A stretch of DNA of 25,345 bases. Source: Azonexaceae bacterium (GTDB lineage Bacteria; Pseudomonadota; Gammaproteobacteria; Burkholderiales; Rhodocyclaceae). The translations under genes and the position numbers were made by a program. The notes below the pieces were generated by a model. The model ran no database searches, had not been told where the DNA came from, and saw nothing but the letters and a program-made list of their open reading frames with translations. Position 1 is the stretch's first letter. Every line of letters starts with the position of its first letter. Below, in pieces: positions 9,492-16,867 of this stretch. Location: NCBI GenBank assembly GCA_009469665.1, contig SSTB01000093.1:1-25345 (forward strand), read 5' to 3'.

Positions 9492-10619
9492 TTAGGCGCG
9501 CAGGTCCGTGGTAACCGACGCCTGCCGGAGTTGCTTCGCGTAGCTATGGCGCGCCCGCAGACGGGGATCCGTCAGCACCAGCCCAAGGGTTTCGCCGAAC
9601 ACCATGGCCACGCCCAGAACGGGCAGTACGAGCATCAGTCCCGGTACACCGGCGACCGCCCCCCCCACGAAAATCATCAGAACGGTGAGCAATGGATGCA
9701 TGTTGAGGCTTTTGCCCACGGTCATCGGCATGAACACGAAGTCGTCCAGCATGCGTACGATGATGAAGAGCCCGACGGCGGCGTAGGCGACCTCGGGTCG
9801 CCCGGGGAAATCGGTGGCCGCGACCAGGACGACCAGGACGCAGCCCAGGATGGAACCGATGTAGGGTACCCAGGCGAGCACGGCAGTCGCCAGGCCGAGC
9901 AGAAGCGCCCCGGAGATGCCGATCACCCAGAGGCCGAGGGCGAGGCAGGCGGCATCGAGCAGAGTCAGTTGCATAAGTCCTACGAAATACAGTCTGGCCG
10001 TACGGTCCACCTGATCGAGAAGGTAGAGTGTGCGCTCGAAAAAGGCATTGGGCACCGCGCGCCCCAGGAAGCGTTTGAAGCGCCAACCGTCGCGCAGCAT
10101 GAAGAAGGCCAGGAAAGGCGCCAGGAGCAGTGACGGTGCCCAGGCCGCCAGACCAAGGGCGAATTCGCCTAGATATTTTTGAGCGAACTTGTCCGAATGC
10201 TCTGAAACCTGGCGTGCCAGTTCTTCGCTCACCCGGGCCTGGGCCAGGATGGCAACGCGTTCTTCGAGCTGTTGCAGGGTCGCGGTCACCAGGCTCAGGC
10301 CGCCCTCAAGGTACCGTAGGGAGGATTCCTGCCAGGTCACGGCGTGGGCGGCGACGCCGGGAAGCAGGAGGACGAAGCCCAGGGCCAGGGCCAGGAAAGC
10401 CGATCCAGCCACCAGACCCGCCGCGCCATCGTGGGAAACACCGGCCATGAGCAGACGGTGTTTCAGGGGCAACAGCAGGTAGTAGATGATCAGGGCGAGA
10501 ATGAAGGGGACGACCAGCCAGAGTATCTTCTGGAAAAAAAAGAGCACCGCGCAGGTGGACGCGATGACGCCGACCCAGACGATGGGGCCGGAACGATATT
10601 CGTCCGCCTCGGGAATCAC
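9492..10619 (-). CDS. AI-2E/PerM-family membrane transporter
   Basis: A 375-residue polytopic inner-membrane protein. Paired hydrophobic segments lie at about 13-52, further ones at about 65-90, 155-175, 208-235 and 240-300, and a pair at about 310-345. A long soluble stretch (about 90-150) follows the third segment. The family motif WVPYIGS and a VGKSLNMHPLLTVL element are present. The family contains TqsA, PerM and Na+/H+ antiporters, so the substrate cannot be predicted. The start is GTG at 10619, overlapping the stop of the cyclic-nucleotide-binding gene as GTGA. That coupling suggests the two proteins work together. Confidence 0.88.
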   Translation of the reverse strand: MIPEADEYRSGPIVWVGVIASTCAVLFFFQKILWLVVPFILALIIYYLLLPLKHRLLMAGVSHDGAAGLVAGSAFLALALGFVLLLPGVAAHAVTWQESSLRYLEGGLSLVTATLQQLEERVAILAQARVSEELARQVSEHSDKFAQKYLGEFALGLAAWAPSLLLAPFLAFFMLRDGWRFKRFLGRAVPNAFFERTLYLLDQVDRTARLYFVGLMQLTLLDAACLALGLWVIGISGALLLGLATAVLAWVPYIGSILGCVLVVLVAATDFPGRPEVAYAAVGLFIIVRMLDDFVFMPMTVGKSLNMHPLLTVLMIFVGGAVAGVPGLMLVLPVLGVAMVFGETLGLVLTDPRLRARHSYAKQLRQASVTTDLRA

Positions 10620-11083
10620 CCGGCCGCTCCATTGCCCGCTACCATCTGACGCAGGCGTTGGCCAAGGTGACGCGCCAGTGCCATGGCGATGTGGCTCGCG
10701 ATGTGGGCGTGGGATTGCAGGAGACGTTCGAAATCGCCGCGGAAGAGTACAGCGATTTCAGTGGTGTCCGCTGCGCGGGCCTGGGCCGAACGGGGCGAAT
10801 CGTCCAGCAAGGCCAGCTCGCCGAAGAAGTCACCGGTCCCGAGACGGGCTATCGGCCGGTCGGCCTGCCCCTGGCGGCAGATGAGAACGCTGCCGCTGGC
10901 GATGACGTAAAGCGCCTGCCCCTCCTCGCGCTCATCGAAGATGACTTCCCCGGGTAGGTAACGCCGGTCGTGCATGAAGCCTTCGACGATTTTCAATTCG
11001 CCCAGACTCAGGCCGGCGAAGAGGGCCGAACGGCCCAGGCGATGGGAATTGGCGGAGTCAGCTGGGCGAAGGAAGCCGAACAT
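10616..11083 (-). CDS. Stand-alone cyclic-nucleotide-binding domain protein
   Basis: A 155-residue protein with one Crp-type cyclic-nucleotide-binding domain (about 20-125). The phosphate-binding cassette is well kept: FFGELALLDDSPRSA (86-100), with Gly88, Glu89 and the key Arg98. A helical tail follows, but it is too short and does not look like the helix-turn-helix of Crp/Fnr regulators. The protein should bind cAMP or cGMP and act through a partner, not through DNA. It is translationally coupled to the PerM-like transporter gene, the obvious candidate partner. The ATG at 11083 opens with MFGFLRPADS. Upstream lies the structured intergenic element. Confidence 0.87.
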   Translation of the reverse strand: MFGFLRPADSANSHRLGRSALFAGLSLGELKIVEGFMHDRRYLPGEVIFDEREEGQALYVIASGSVLICRQGQADRPIARLGTGDFFGELALLDDSPRSAQARAADTTEIAVLFRGDFERLLQSHAHIASHIAMALARHLGQRLRQMVAGNGAAG

Positions 11084-11128
11084 GAAGGGAGCAAGGCCCG
11101 CAGGCGTGGTGGGGACGGCGAATTCTAC

Positions 11129-11146
11129 CGCCCCGCCCCCGGGGCG
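11129..11146. repeat. GC-rich hairpin
   Basis: CGCCCCG (11129-11135) and CGGGGCG (11140-11146) pair perfectly around CCCC. No T-run follows on either strand, so it is unlikely to be an intrinsic terminator. It lies 46 bases before the cyclic-nucleotide-binding gene, in its probable leader. Confidence 0.45.
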
Positions 11147-11192
11147 TCATGCTTTCCTGAGCTTCCAGTTGGAATCTGAGCCTGTGAAATTT

Positions 11193-11292
11193 TCGGGCGC
11201 GCCCGAGCGGCGTGCCCAGGTGTGCACGATCAAGGCGCCAAGCAGAGCCATAGCTTGGGCTATGGCGAGCATTGGCAACGCCGAGCGGGCGC
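11193..11292. repeat. Structured inverted-repeat element, possible RNA or dispersed repeat
   Basis: A long imperfect stem is formed by 11199-11216 and 11274-11292. It has seven pairs, a tandem A-G/G-A mismatch (11206-11207 with 11284-11285), six pairs, a one-base bulge and three pairs. It encloses a perfect eight-pair hairpin, GCCATAGC-TTGG-GCTATGGC (11247-11266). A 14-base palindrome, TCGGGCGCGCCCGA (11193-11206), overlaps the left arm. The region lies between sodC and the cyclic-nucleotide-binding gene, both on the - strand. Nested pairing with only non-canonical mismatches suggests a folded RNA or a mobile palindromic repeat. I cannot tell which from one copy. Confidence 0.5.
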
Positions 11293-11336
11293 AGTTGGGC
11301 ATGACGAGCGGGAGTGAACGAAGATTTCGCAGGCTC

Positions 11337-11858
11337 TCAGCGTGCGGCGATGACCCCGCAAGCCACCCGGGGCCCGGAATTGCCCGCCGGCTGGCTCTTG
11401 AAATCGTCGGGACCGGCATGAACGATGACCGATCTGCCGACGACGCTGGTTTCTCCGGGGGATACGCTCAGGGCTTTTGTGCTGGCACTCAGACGTGCCA
11501 CGCCGGACGCATCCGCCACCAACTGGGGCAGGTCTCCAGCATGGTGCTCGCCATGACCCGGATGACCGTGGACCTTGCCGCCCGGGTTGAAATGACCGCC
11601 GGCGCTGGTGCCGTCGGGAGCGCTGCAATCGCCTTTTTCGTGCACATGGAACCCGTGCGGACCAGGCGATAGACCGGTTATTTCCGCTGTCACCCGGACT
11701 TCCCCATCGCTTTCGACGAAACTGACGGTTCCGGCCACCGTGTTGCCCCGCGTTGCGGCCAGGGACGCGCCCGCAGTCGGCGACGATCCGCCGCTCGTGG
11801 CACAGGCAGTGAGCAGGGCTACCGCAAAGAGCGGGACGAAGTTGAGAGGTCGCATCAT
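11337..11858 (-). CDS. sodC: Superoxide dismutase [Cu-Zn], lipoprotein form
   Basis: A 173-residue periplasmic enzyme that dismutates superoxide. The N-terminus is a lipoprotein signal (MMRPLNFVPLFAVALLTAC) with lipidated Cys19. Metal ligands are clear: copper His71 and His73 (FHVHEKGDC), bridging His89 (GGHFNP), zinc His97, His106 and Asp109 (HAGDL), and copper His147 (VHAGPDD). Cys78 and Cys167 (RVACGVI) make the conserved disulfide, and Arg164 is the active-site arginine. The metal loop carries additional histidines (HGHPGHGEHH). The start at 11858 has a good AGGAG 10 bases upstream; the adjacent ATG at 11855 is an alternative. It diverges from moaA with 118 bases between starts. Confidence 0.95.
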   Translation of the reverse strand: MMRPLNFVPLFAVALLTACATSGGSSPTAGASLAATRGNTVAGTVSFVESDGEVRVTAEITGLSPGPHGFHVHEKGDCSAPDGTSAGGHFNPGGKVHGHPGHGEHHAGDLPQLVADASGVARLSASTKALSVSPGETSVVGRSVIVHAGPDDFKSQPAGNSGPRVACGVIAAR

Positions 11859-11976
11859 TTCTTGATTTCTCCTATTGTGGGATCGCTGGCCGGGAACCGA
11901 TAATCGCCAGCCGCGTCAACCATCGACAGCGGCGAATCCCAACCGTTCAGCGCCTCTTCCACGGCTTTTGCACCCC

Positions 11977-13053
11977 ATGCACAACGAAACCCTGAATCCG
12001 GAATCTGTCCCCCTCGATCTGGCGAGCTTCGCGCCGACTTCAACCCGGGCGACGTCGATCCATCCCCAGGGTACCCTGGTGGACAAGTATGGGCGGCGGA
12101 TCACCTACGTGCGCCTCTCCATCACTGACCGTTGCGATTTCCGCTGCACCTACTGCATGGCCGAAGAAATGACTTTCCTACCGCGGGCGGAGGTCATGAG
12201 CCTGGAGGAATGCCTGCGCCTGGCCGGTATTTTTGCCCGCCTGGGGGTCAGCAAGTTGCGCATCACCGGGGGAGAGCCCCTGGTGCGCAAGGATGTGCTC
12301 TGGCTCATCGAGCGCCTGGCTACCCTGCCCGGTCTCGACAACCTGGTCATTACCACCAATGGTTCCCAGCTGGACCGCTTTGCCGCGCCGTTGAAGGCTG
12401 CGGGCGTGCGGCGTATCAACATCAGTCTGGACACCCTGAAGCCGGAGCGCTTTCGTGCCATCACCCGCATCGGCGACCTGGACAAGGTGTTGCGGGGCAT
12501 CGAAGCGGCACGGACTGTGGGTTTCAGCCGCACCAAGCTCAATGCGGTCATGATGCGGGGGGTGAACGACGACGAGTTTCCCGATCTGGTCGAGTTCGCC
12601 CTGGAAAGGGGCCTCGACATTTCCTTCATCGAGGAAATGCCCCTGGGCGACATCGAGGGGCGCAGCAAGATCTATATCAGCTCGGACGAAGCGCTGGAAC
12701 GCCTGGGGAGGCGCTTCCCACTGGTACCCTCGACGGAAAGCAGCGGCGGTCCGGCGCGCTATTGGCGTATTCCCGGCAGCGAGACGCGCCTGGGCTTCAT
12801 CTCGCCCCACAGCCACAACTTCTGCGATACCTGCAATCGGGTCCGCATCACGGCCAAGGCGGAGTTGTACCCCTGCCTGGGCCAGAACGATGCCATCAAC
12901 CTGATGCCGCTGCTGCGCGACCCCGCCGTAGGGGACGAAGGGGTGCGCCAAGCCATCGTCGATTGCATGGGAATCAAACCCCTGGGACACGATTTTACAG
13001 CCCAGATGGATGCCCCCAAGGTTGTCCGCTTTATGTCCATGACCGGCGGTTGA
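11977..13053 (+). CDS. moaA: GTP 3',8-cyclase MoaA (molybdenum cofactor biosynthesis)
   Basis: A 358-residue radical SAM enzyme that starts molybdenum cofactor synthesis by cyclising GTP together with MoaC. The N-terminal cluster is bound by Cys53, Cys57 and Cys60 (CDFRCTYC). The C-terminal cluster is bound by Cys283, Cys286 and Cys300 (CDTCNRVRIT, then PCLG). The protein ends in Gly-Gly, as MoaA should. GGEPLVRKD lies after the first cluster. The N-terminal extension of about 40 residues before RRITYVRLSITD is a little longer than in E. coli. ATG 11977 is chosen because earlier in-frame sequence looks non-coding. No other moa gene lies beside it, and I see no Moco riboswitch-like leader in the 118-base gap. 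Confidence 0.96.
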   Translation: MHNETLNPESVPLDLASFAPTSTRATSIHPQGTLVDKYGRRITYVRLSITDRCDFRCTYCMAEEMTFLPRAEVMSLEECLRLAGIFARLGVSKLRITGGEPLVRKDVLWLIERLATLPGLDNLVITTNGSQLDRFAAPLKAAGVRRINISLDTLKPERFRAITRIGDLDKVLRGIEAARTVGFSRTKLNAVMMRGVNDDEFPDLVEFALERGLDISFIEEMPLGDIEGRSKIYISSDEALERLGRRFPLVPSTESSGGPARYWRIPGSETRLGFISPHSHNFCDTCNRVRITAKAELYPCLGQNDAINLMPLLRDPAVGDEGVRQAIVDCMGIKPLGHDFTAQMDAPKVVRFMSMTGG

Positions 13054-13107
13054 AGCCGGCTTCCCGGTCGCGTTGCCGACACCGCCGGCATTCGTCCTGA
13101 TTCGAGG

Positions 13108-13959
13108 TCAGAAAACCGGGACTCCCATCGTTTGCAGGGCTCGATTCAATTGGGCGGAAGCCTTTTCCATCAGGGAAACGGCGTCCCGGTGGCGCCCCGC
13201 CTGAGCCTGTGTTTCCGCTTCGGAGCGCAAACGCAGCGCTTCCGCGGCAAAGCCATCCACCAGGGCGCGGCGGTCGCCTTCCGCCCTGCCCTCGCCGGCC
13301 AGCATGCCCACCATCATCTGGCTGCTTTCGAAGCGTTTTTGCTCGTAGGCGTATTCCTCGACTGGACTGGCAAAGCGCAGTGCCATCACCACTTCCTGGC
13401 CAGCCCGTAACCGGGCAAGTTCGCCGACGGCTAGCCTGTAAGCTTCGCCCAGGATACGGTTGGCCTCAGGAAGGCGTGCGGCCCCGGCTTCGCGTCGTGC
13501 TTCCGCAGCGTGGGTGTCGATCCGTACCAGGAGGCCGCGGGCGGCCGCCGCAAGCTTCGGATCGGCCAGTAGATCCTCGATGGACGCCCGATAAGTGGCC
13601 ACCTGTTCCACCAGATTTTGATGGGCGAGGGCCAGGGCACTGTCGGGAAGAGAGGTCTCCGCAACGGGTCGGCGAGCCGCGGCAGATGAACGCAAGACTT
13701 CGTCCAGGGTGCGCGCCGCATCGTCAGGACGATTGGCCGCCAGCGCCTCGCGGGCGCTCGCCAGTGCCTTGCCGCCGCGCTCTGCCATGCCGCCGGGGTC
13801 CGCTTTGGCCGAGGGCGACGCAAGCAGCATTTCCAGCAGGCGCATCTTCTGCTCCACCAGTTTGCGGGATTCGTCTCCCACCTGGCCCTGGGCGGCCGCC
13901 GCCAGGCCCGAGCAGGCCAGCACCAGGCCATACCGGATGATCCACATTCCGCGCTTCAT
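13108..13959 (-). CDS. Exported helical protein of unknown function
   Basis: I do not recognise this 283-residue protein. It begins with a signal peptide (basic MKRGMW, hydrophobic YGLVLACSGLAAAA, then QGQ). VLAC could be a weak lipobox, but cleavage after AAAAQG is as likely. The rest is Ala/Leu/Arg/Glu-rich and strongly helical, with repeated patterns such as ALASAREALAANRPDDAARTLDEVL and ARREAGAARLPEANRILGEAYRLA. These resemble helical hairpins of tetratricopeptide type, without a full consensus. It is probably a periplasmic scaffold. AAGGGG sits about 6 bases before the ATG at 13959. It follows typA but is separated from it by a terminator, so it has its own promoter. Confidence 0.75.
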   Translation of the reverse strand: MKRGMWIIRYGLVLACSGLAAAAQGQVGDESRKLVEQKMRLLEMLLASPSAKADPGGMAERGGKALASAREALAANRPDDAARTLDEVLRSSAAARRPVAETSLPDSALALAHQNLVEQVATYRASIEDLLADPKLAAAARGLLVRIDTHAAEARREAGAARLPEANRILGEAYRLAVGELARLRAGQEVVMALRFASPVEEYAYEQKRFESSQMMVGMLAGEGRAEGDRRALVDGFAAEALRLRSEAETQAQAGRHRDAVSLMEKASAQLNRALQTMGVPVF

Positions 13960-13983
13960 CGCTTGCCCCTTCGCCGAGATGGT

Positions 13984-14020
13984 AGCGAAAAAGCAAGAAT
14001 CAGGCCTTTCAGAGGCCTGA
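13984..14020 (-). terminator. Rho-independent terminator of typA
   Basis: Read on the - strand, TCAGGCCT and AGGCCTGA form an eight-pair stem around CTGAA (14000-14020). The T-rich run TTCTTGCTTTTT follows. It lies 73 bases beyond the typA stop, in the right orientation, and should separate typA from the next - strand gene. Confidence 0.8.
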
Positions 14021-14093
14021 ATAAACCGTTTCAGCAGCTAAAGCCGCCCTGCACAGCTTGCACGGCAGACCGGCAGAACGTCCCCCGCGGCGG

Positions 14094-15938
14094 TCAGGCC
14101 CCTTCGCGGGAAGCGCGTTTGCGCTCGATTTCGGTCAGATAGCGTTTGCGGATGCGGATGGATTTGGGGGTAAGTTCCACCAGTTCATCGTCGGCAATGA
14201 ATTCCACCGCCGCCTCCAGGCTCAACTGGATGGGGGGCACCAGACGCACCGCTTCGTCGGTTCCGGAGGCGCGCACGTTGGTCAGTTGCTTGCCCTTGAT
14301 GGGATTGACCACCAGGTCGTTCTCCCGGCTGTGGATGCCGATGATCATGCCCTCGTAAAGCTTTTCGCCCGGGCTCACGAACATGCGGCCACGGTCCTGC
14401 AGCTTCCACAGGGCGTAGGCGACAGCGTCGCCGTTGTCCTGGGAGATCAGCACGCCGTTGCGCCGCTCGGCGACGCCGCCTTCCTTGACCGGGGCGTATT
14501 CGTCGAAGACGTGGCTGATGAGGCCCGTACCCCGGGTCAGGTTCATGAATTCGCCCTGGAAGCCGATGAGTCCCCGGGCCGGAATGCGGTATTCGATGCG
14601 CACGCGGCCCCGGCCATCGGGCACCATGTCCAGCATGTCGCCCTTGCGCAGGCCCAGACTTTCCATCACGCCCCCCTGGTGCTCCTCTTCCACGTCTACG
14701 GTGAGGAATTCGTAGGGCTCGCACTCGACTCCGTTGATGACCTTCTTCACCACCCGGGGACGACCCACGGCCAGTTCGTAGCCTTCGCGGCGCATGTTTT
14801 CCAGCAGGATGCCCAGGTGCAGCTCGCCGCGGCCCGCCACGTCGAAGACATCGCCATTGGCCGTGTCATGGACCCGCAGCGCCATGTTGGTCAGGAGTTC
14901 TTTGTGCAGGCGGTCGCGCACCTGGCGGCTGGTGACGAATTTGCCTTCGGTGCCAGCCAGCGGGCTGGTATTGACCATGAACTGCATGGACAGCGTCGGC
15001 TCGTCGATCTTGAGAAGCGGCAGGGTTTCCGGCTGTTCCGGGTCGGTGACGGTGCACCCCAGAACCAGATCCTCGATGCCGGTGATCTGCACGATGTCTC
15101 CGGCCAGGCCTTCATCCAGCTCCACCTTGTTGAGGCCCTTGAAGCCGAAGACCTGGCCGATCTTGGCCTTGACCGGGGTGCGCTCGTGTTCGAGAGCCTC
15201 TTCCTCGGTGCCGTACATGACCAGTACCTGCTGGCCAGTCTTGACCCGGCCGCGCTTGATGCGGCCGACGCCGATGCGGCCGACGTAGGAGGAATAATCG
15301 AGGGCGGAAATCTGCACCTGGAGGGGCGCGTCGACGTCGGCGTCGGGCGCGGGCACGTGGGACAGCACGGTTTCGAACAGGGGCTTCATGTCGACGCGGG
15401 GCTGGTCCAGTTCCATGGCCGCCCAGCCGTTGAGACCGGAGGCGTAAACGATGGGGAAGTCGAGTTGCTCGTCGGTGGCACCCAGCTTGTCGAAGAGGTC
15501 GAAGGTCAGATTGACGGCGTTGTCCGGATCGGCACCGTCGCGGTCCACCTTGTTCACCAGAACGATGGGTCGCAGCCCCAGGGCCAACGCCTTCTTGGTG
15601 ACGAAGCGGGTTTGTGGCATGGGGCCCTCCACCGCATCCACCAACAGCACCACGCCATCGACCATGCCCAGCACGCGCTCCACCTCACCGCCGAAGTCGG
15701 CGTGACCCGGAGTGTCGACGATGTTGATGTGGATGCCTTCGTAATCCACCGCCGTATTCTTGGCCAGGATGGTGATGCCCCGCTCCTTTTCAAGGTCATT
15801 GGAGTCCATGACCCGCTCGTCGACCTGCTGGTGGGCGGCAAAGGTGCCAGATTGGCGGAGAAGCTGGTCGACCAGGGTGGTCTTGCCATGGTCGACGTGG
15901 GCGATGATGGCGATATTGCGGATTGGGCGGGCGGACAT
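14094..15938 (-). CDS. typA: Ribosome-associated translational GTPase TypA/BipA
   Basis: A 614-residue translation-factor GTPase that binds the ribosome and helps large-subunit assembly and growth under cold or stress. GTPase motifs are AHVDHGKTT (13-21), the effector Thr in [16 protein letters not shown] and NKVD. Elongation-factor-like domains II, III and V follow, and then the BipA-specific C-terminal domain with its basic end ([19 protein letters not shown]). Length is typical. ATG 15938 ([21 protein letters not shown], shown in part) fits family N-termini; an upstream in-frame ATG at 15977 is less likely. It lies 61 bases downstream of the globin gene on the same strand and ends before a good terminator. 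Confidence 0.96.
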   Translation of the reverse strand: MSARPIRNIAIIAHVDHGKTTLVDQLLRQSGTFAAHQQVDERVMDSNDLEKERGITILAKNTAVDYEGIHINIVDTPGHADFGGEVERVLGMVDGVVLLVDAVEGPMPQTRFVTKKALALGLRPIVLVNKVDRDGADPDNAVNLTFDLFDKLGATDEQLDFPIVYASGLNGWAAMELDQPRVDMKPLFETVLSHVPAPDADVDAPLQVQISALDYSSYVGRIGVGRIKRGRVKTGQQVLVMYGTEEEALEHERTPVKAKIGQVFGFKGLNKVELDEGLAGDIVQITGIEDLVLGCTVTDPEQPETLPLLKIDEPTLSMQFMVNTSPLAGTEGKFVTSRQVRDRLHKELLTNMALRVHDTANGDVFDVAGRGELHLGILLENMRREGYELAVGRPRVVKKVINGVECEPYEFLTVDVEEEHQGGVMESLGLRKGDMLDMVPDGRGRVRIEYRIPARGLIGFQGEFMNLTRGTGLISHVFDEYAPVKEGGVAERRNGVLISQDNGDAVAYALWKLQDRGRMFVSPGEKLYEGMIIGIHSRENDLVVNPIKGKQLTNVRASGTDEAVRLVPPIQLSLEAAVEFIADDELVELTPKSIRIRKRYLTEIERKRASREGA

Positions 15939-15999
15939 GGGCGGGGCCTGAAAATTCAAAACCCGCGATTCTACCATGCGGTGTTGCAGCGCAGCAGGG

Positions 16000-16392
16000 T
16001 CAATCCGGCGTATTGCGCATGAAATCGGCGGTCTGGAAGAAATTTTGCAGGAGTTTCTGGCGCACCCCTTCTTCGATGCCGACCTCCTCCATGGCTAGCA
16101 CCATGCACGCCACCCACTGATCGCGCTCCTTGCTGCCGATGGCAAAGGGCATATGGCGGGCGCGCAGGCGGGGATGGCCGAATTTTTCCACGAAGAGATC
16201 AGGTCCGCCCATCCAGCCGGAGAGGAACATGAACAACTTGTCCCGCGACGATGCCAGGTCGTCTGGATGCAGTGACCGCAATTCCCGGAACTGGGGAACG
16301 GATTCCATCAATTGGTAAAAGCGCTCGGTGAGGCGCGCAACGCCGGCTTCGCCGCCGATCAGGTCGTAGGTGGTGGTACGGGAAGTGGTCAT
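16000..16392 (-). CDS. Group II truncated haemoglobin
   Basis: A 130-residue 2-on-2 globin. Group II features are YDLIGGEAGVARL near the N-terminus, FYQLM with Tyr26 in the distal pocket, FLSGWMGGPDLF (56-67), and HPRLRARHMPF with proximal heme ligand His80. Trp93 (DQW) is the G8 tryptophan of this group. Such globins bind O2 and are linked to NO or peroxide detoxification and to redox chemistry. It has no export signal. It is read toward typA and may share its transcript. A bacteriohemerythrin and a Cu,Zn superoxide dismutase elsewhere in the window also handle oxygen or its products, but they are not adjacent. Confidence 0.93.
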   Translation of the reverse strand: MTTSRTTTYDLIGGEAGVARLTERFYQLMESVPQFRELRSLHPDDLASSRDKLFMFLSGWMGGPDLFVEKFGHPRLRARHMPFAIGSKERDQWVACMVLAMEEVGIEEGVRQKLLQNFFQTADFMRNTPD

Positions 16393-16483
16393 CAGGAAAA
16401 ATCCGGGGCTGGGGGTTGTGAGAGTTTACCGCGTCCCGCGCAGGGTGATAGATTGCCCCGCACAGCCATCACCGGAGATAGCC

Positions 16484-16867
16484 ATGACCACTGCCCGACT
16501 CATCGGTTTGCTCGTCTTCCTGATCGGTGTCCTGTCCGGCGCGCTGCTGGTCGCCCTGCCCTTCGTCGCCGCTGTCGAAGCCGATCCGCTCGTAATGGGA
16601 CTCCTCTTTGCCGTCTGCCTGGCCTTTGGGCTGCCGCTGTACGCCTCCGGCAGCGGCCGGGTCGAGGCCTTGCGCATCGCGGCGGCGGCGCTTCTCGGCC
16701 TGGGCGTATTTTCCCTGCTCGGGCTCTTCGTGGATGGAACGGGACTCCTTGCGGCCCTTCGGCCTCTCTACGTGCTGTGGCTGATGCTTCCCGCCGGGCT
16801 GCTGGGCGGCTTGCTCCTCAACTACTTCGCGGGCGCCCTGGAGCGCATCGACCCCGCTCCCCGTTGA
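16484..16867 (+). CDS. Small four-helix membrane protein, unknown function
   Basis: A 127-residue hydrophobic protein with about four membrane segments (roughly 6-30, 36-52, 63-84 and 92-115) and a short polar tail (ERIDPAPR). I recognise no family and no transport or catalytic motif. ATG 16484 is chosen over a longer in-frame version because GGAG lies 6 bases upstream and the first membrane helix starts directly after it. It diverges from the globin gene with 91 bases between starts. Its last 46 bases overlap the 3' end of the ygiQ-like gene on the other strand. Hydrophobic periodicity makes it a believable real gene. Confidence 0.7.
   Translation: MTTARLIGLLVFLIGVLSGALLVALPFVAAVEADPLVMGLLFAVCLAFGLPLYASGSGRVEALRIAAAALLGLGVFSLLGLFVDGTGLLAALRPLYVLWLMLPAGLLGGLLLNYFAGALERIDPAPR

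Noticed and set aside
11147..11419. 90-codon open frame on the - strand
   Set aside because: It starts inside sodC in another frame and runs through the inverted-repeat element. The structure explains the sequence better than a protein.
11859..11976. Molybdenum cofactor riboswitch before moaA
   Set aside because: The gap is short and shared with the sodC promoter. The only symmetry seen, GCTGGC at 11885-11890 with GCCAGC at 11906-11911, is too small to support it.
13050..13064. Terminator after moaA
   Set aside because: GAAGCCGGCTTC is a palindrome, but it has no loop and no T-run.
14058..16022. 654-codon open frame on the + strand
   Set aside because: It mirrors typA on the opposite strand; typA has all GTPase motifs.
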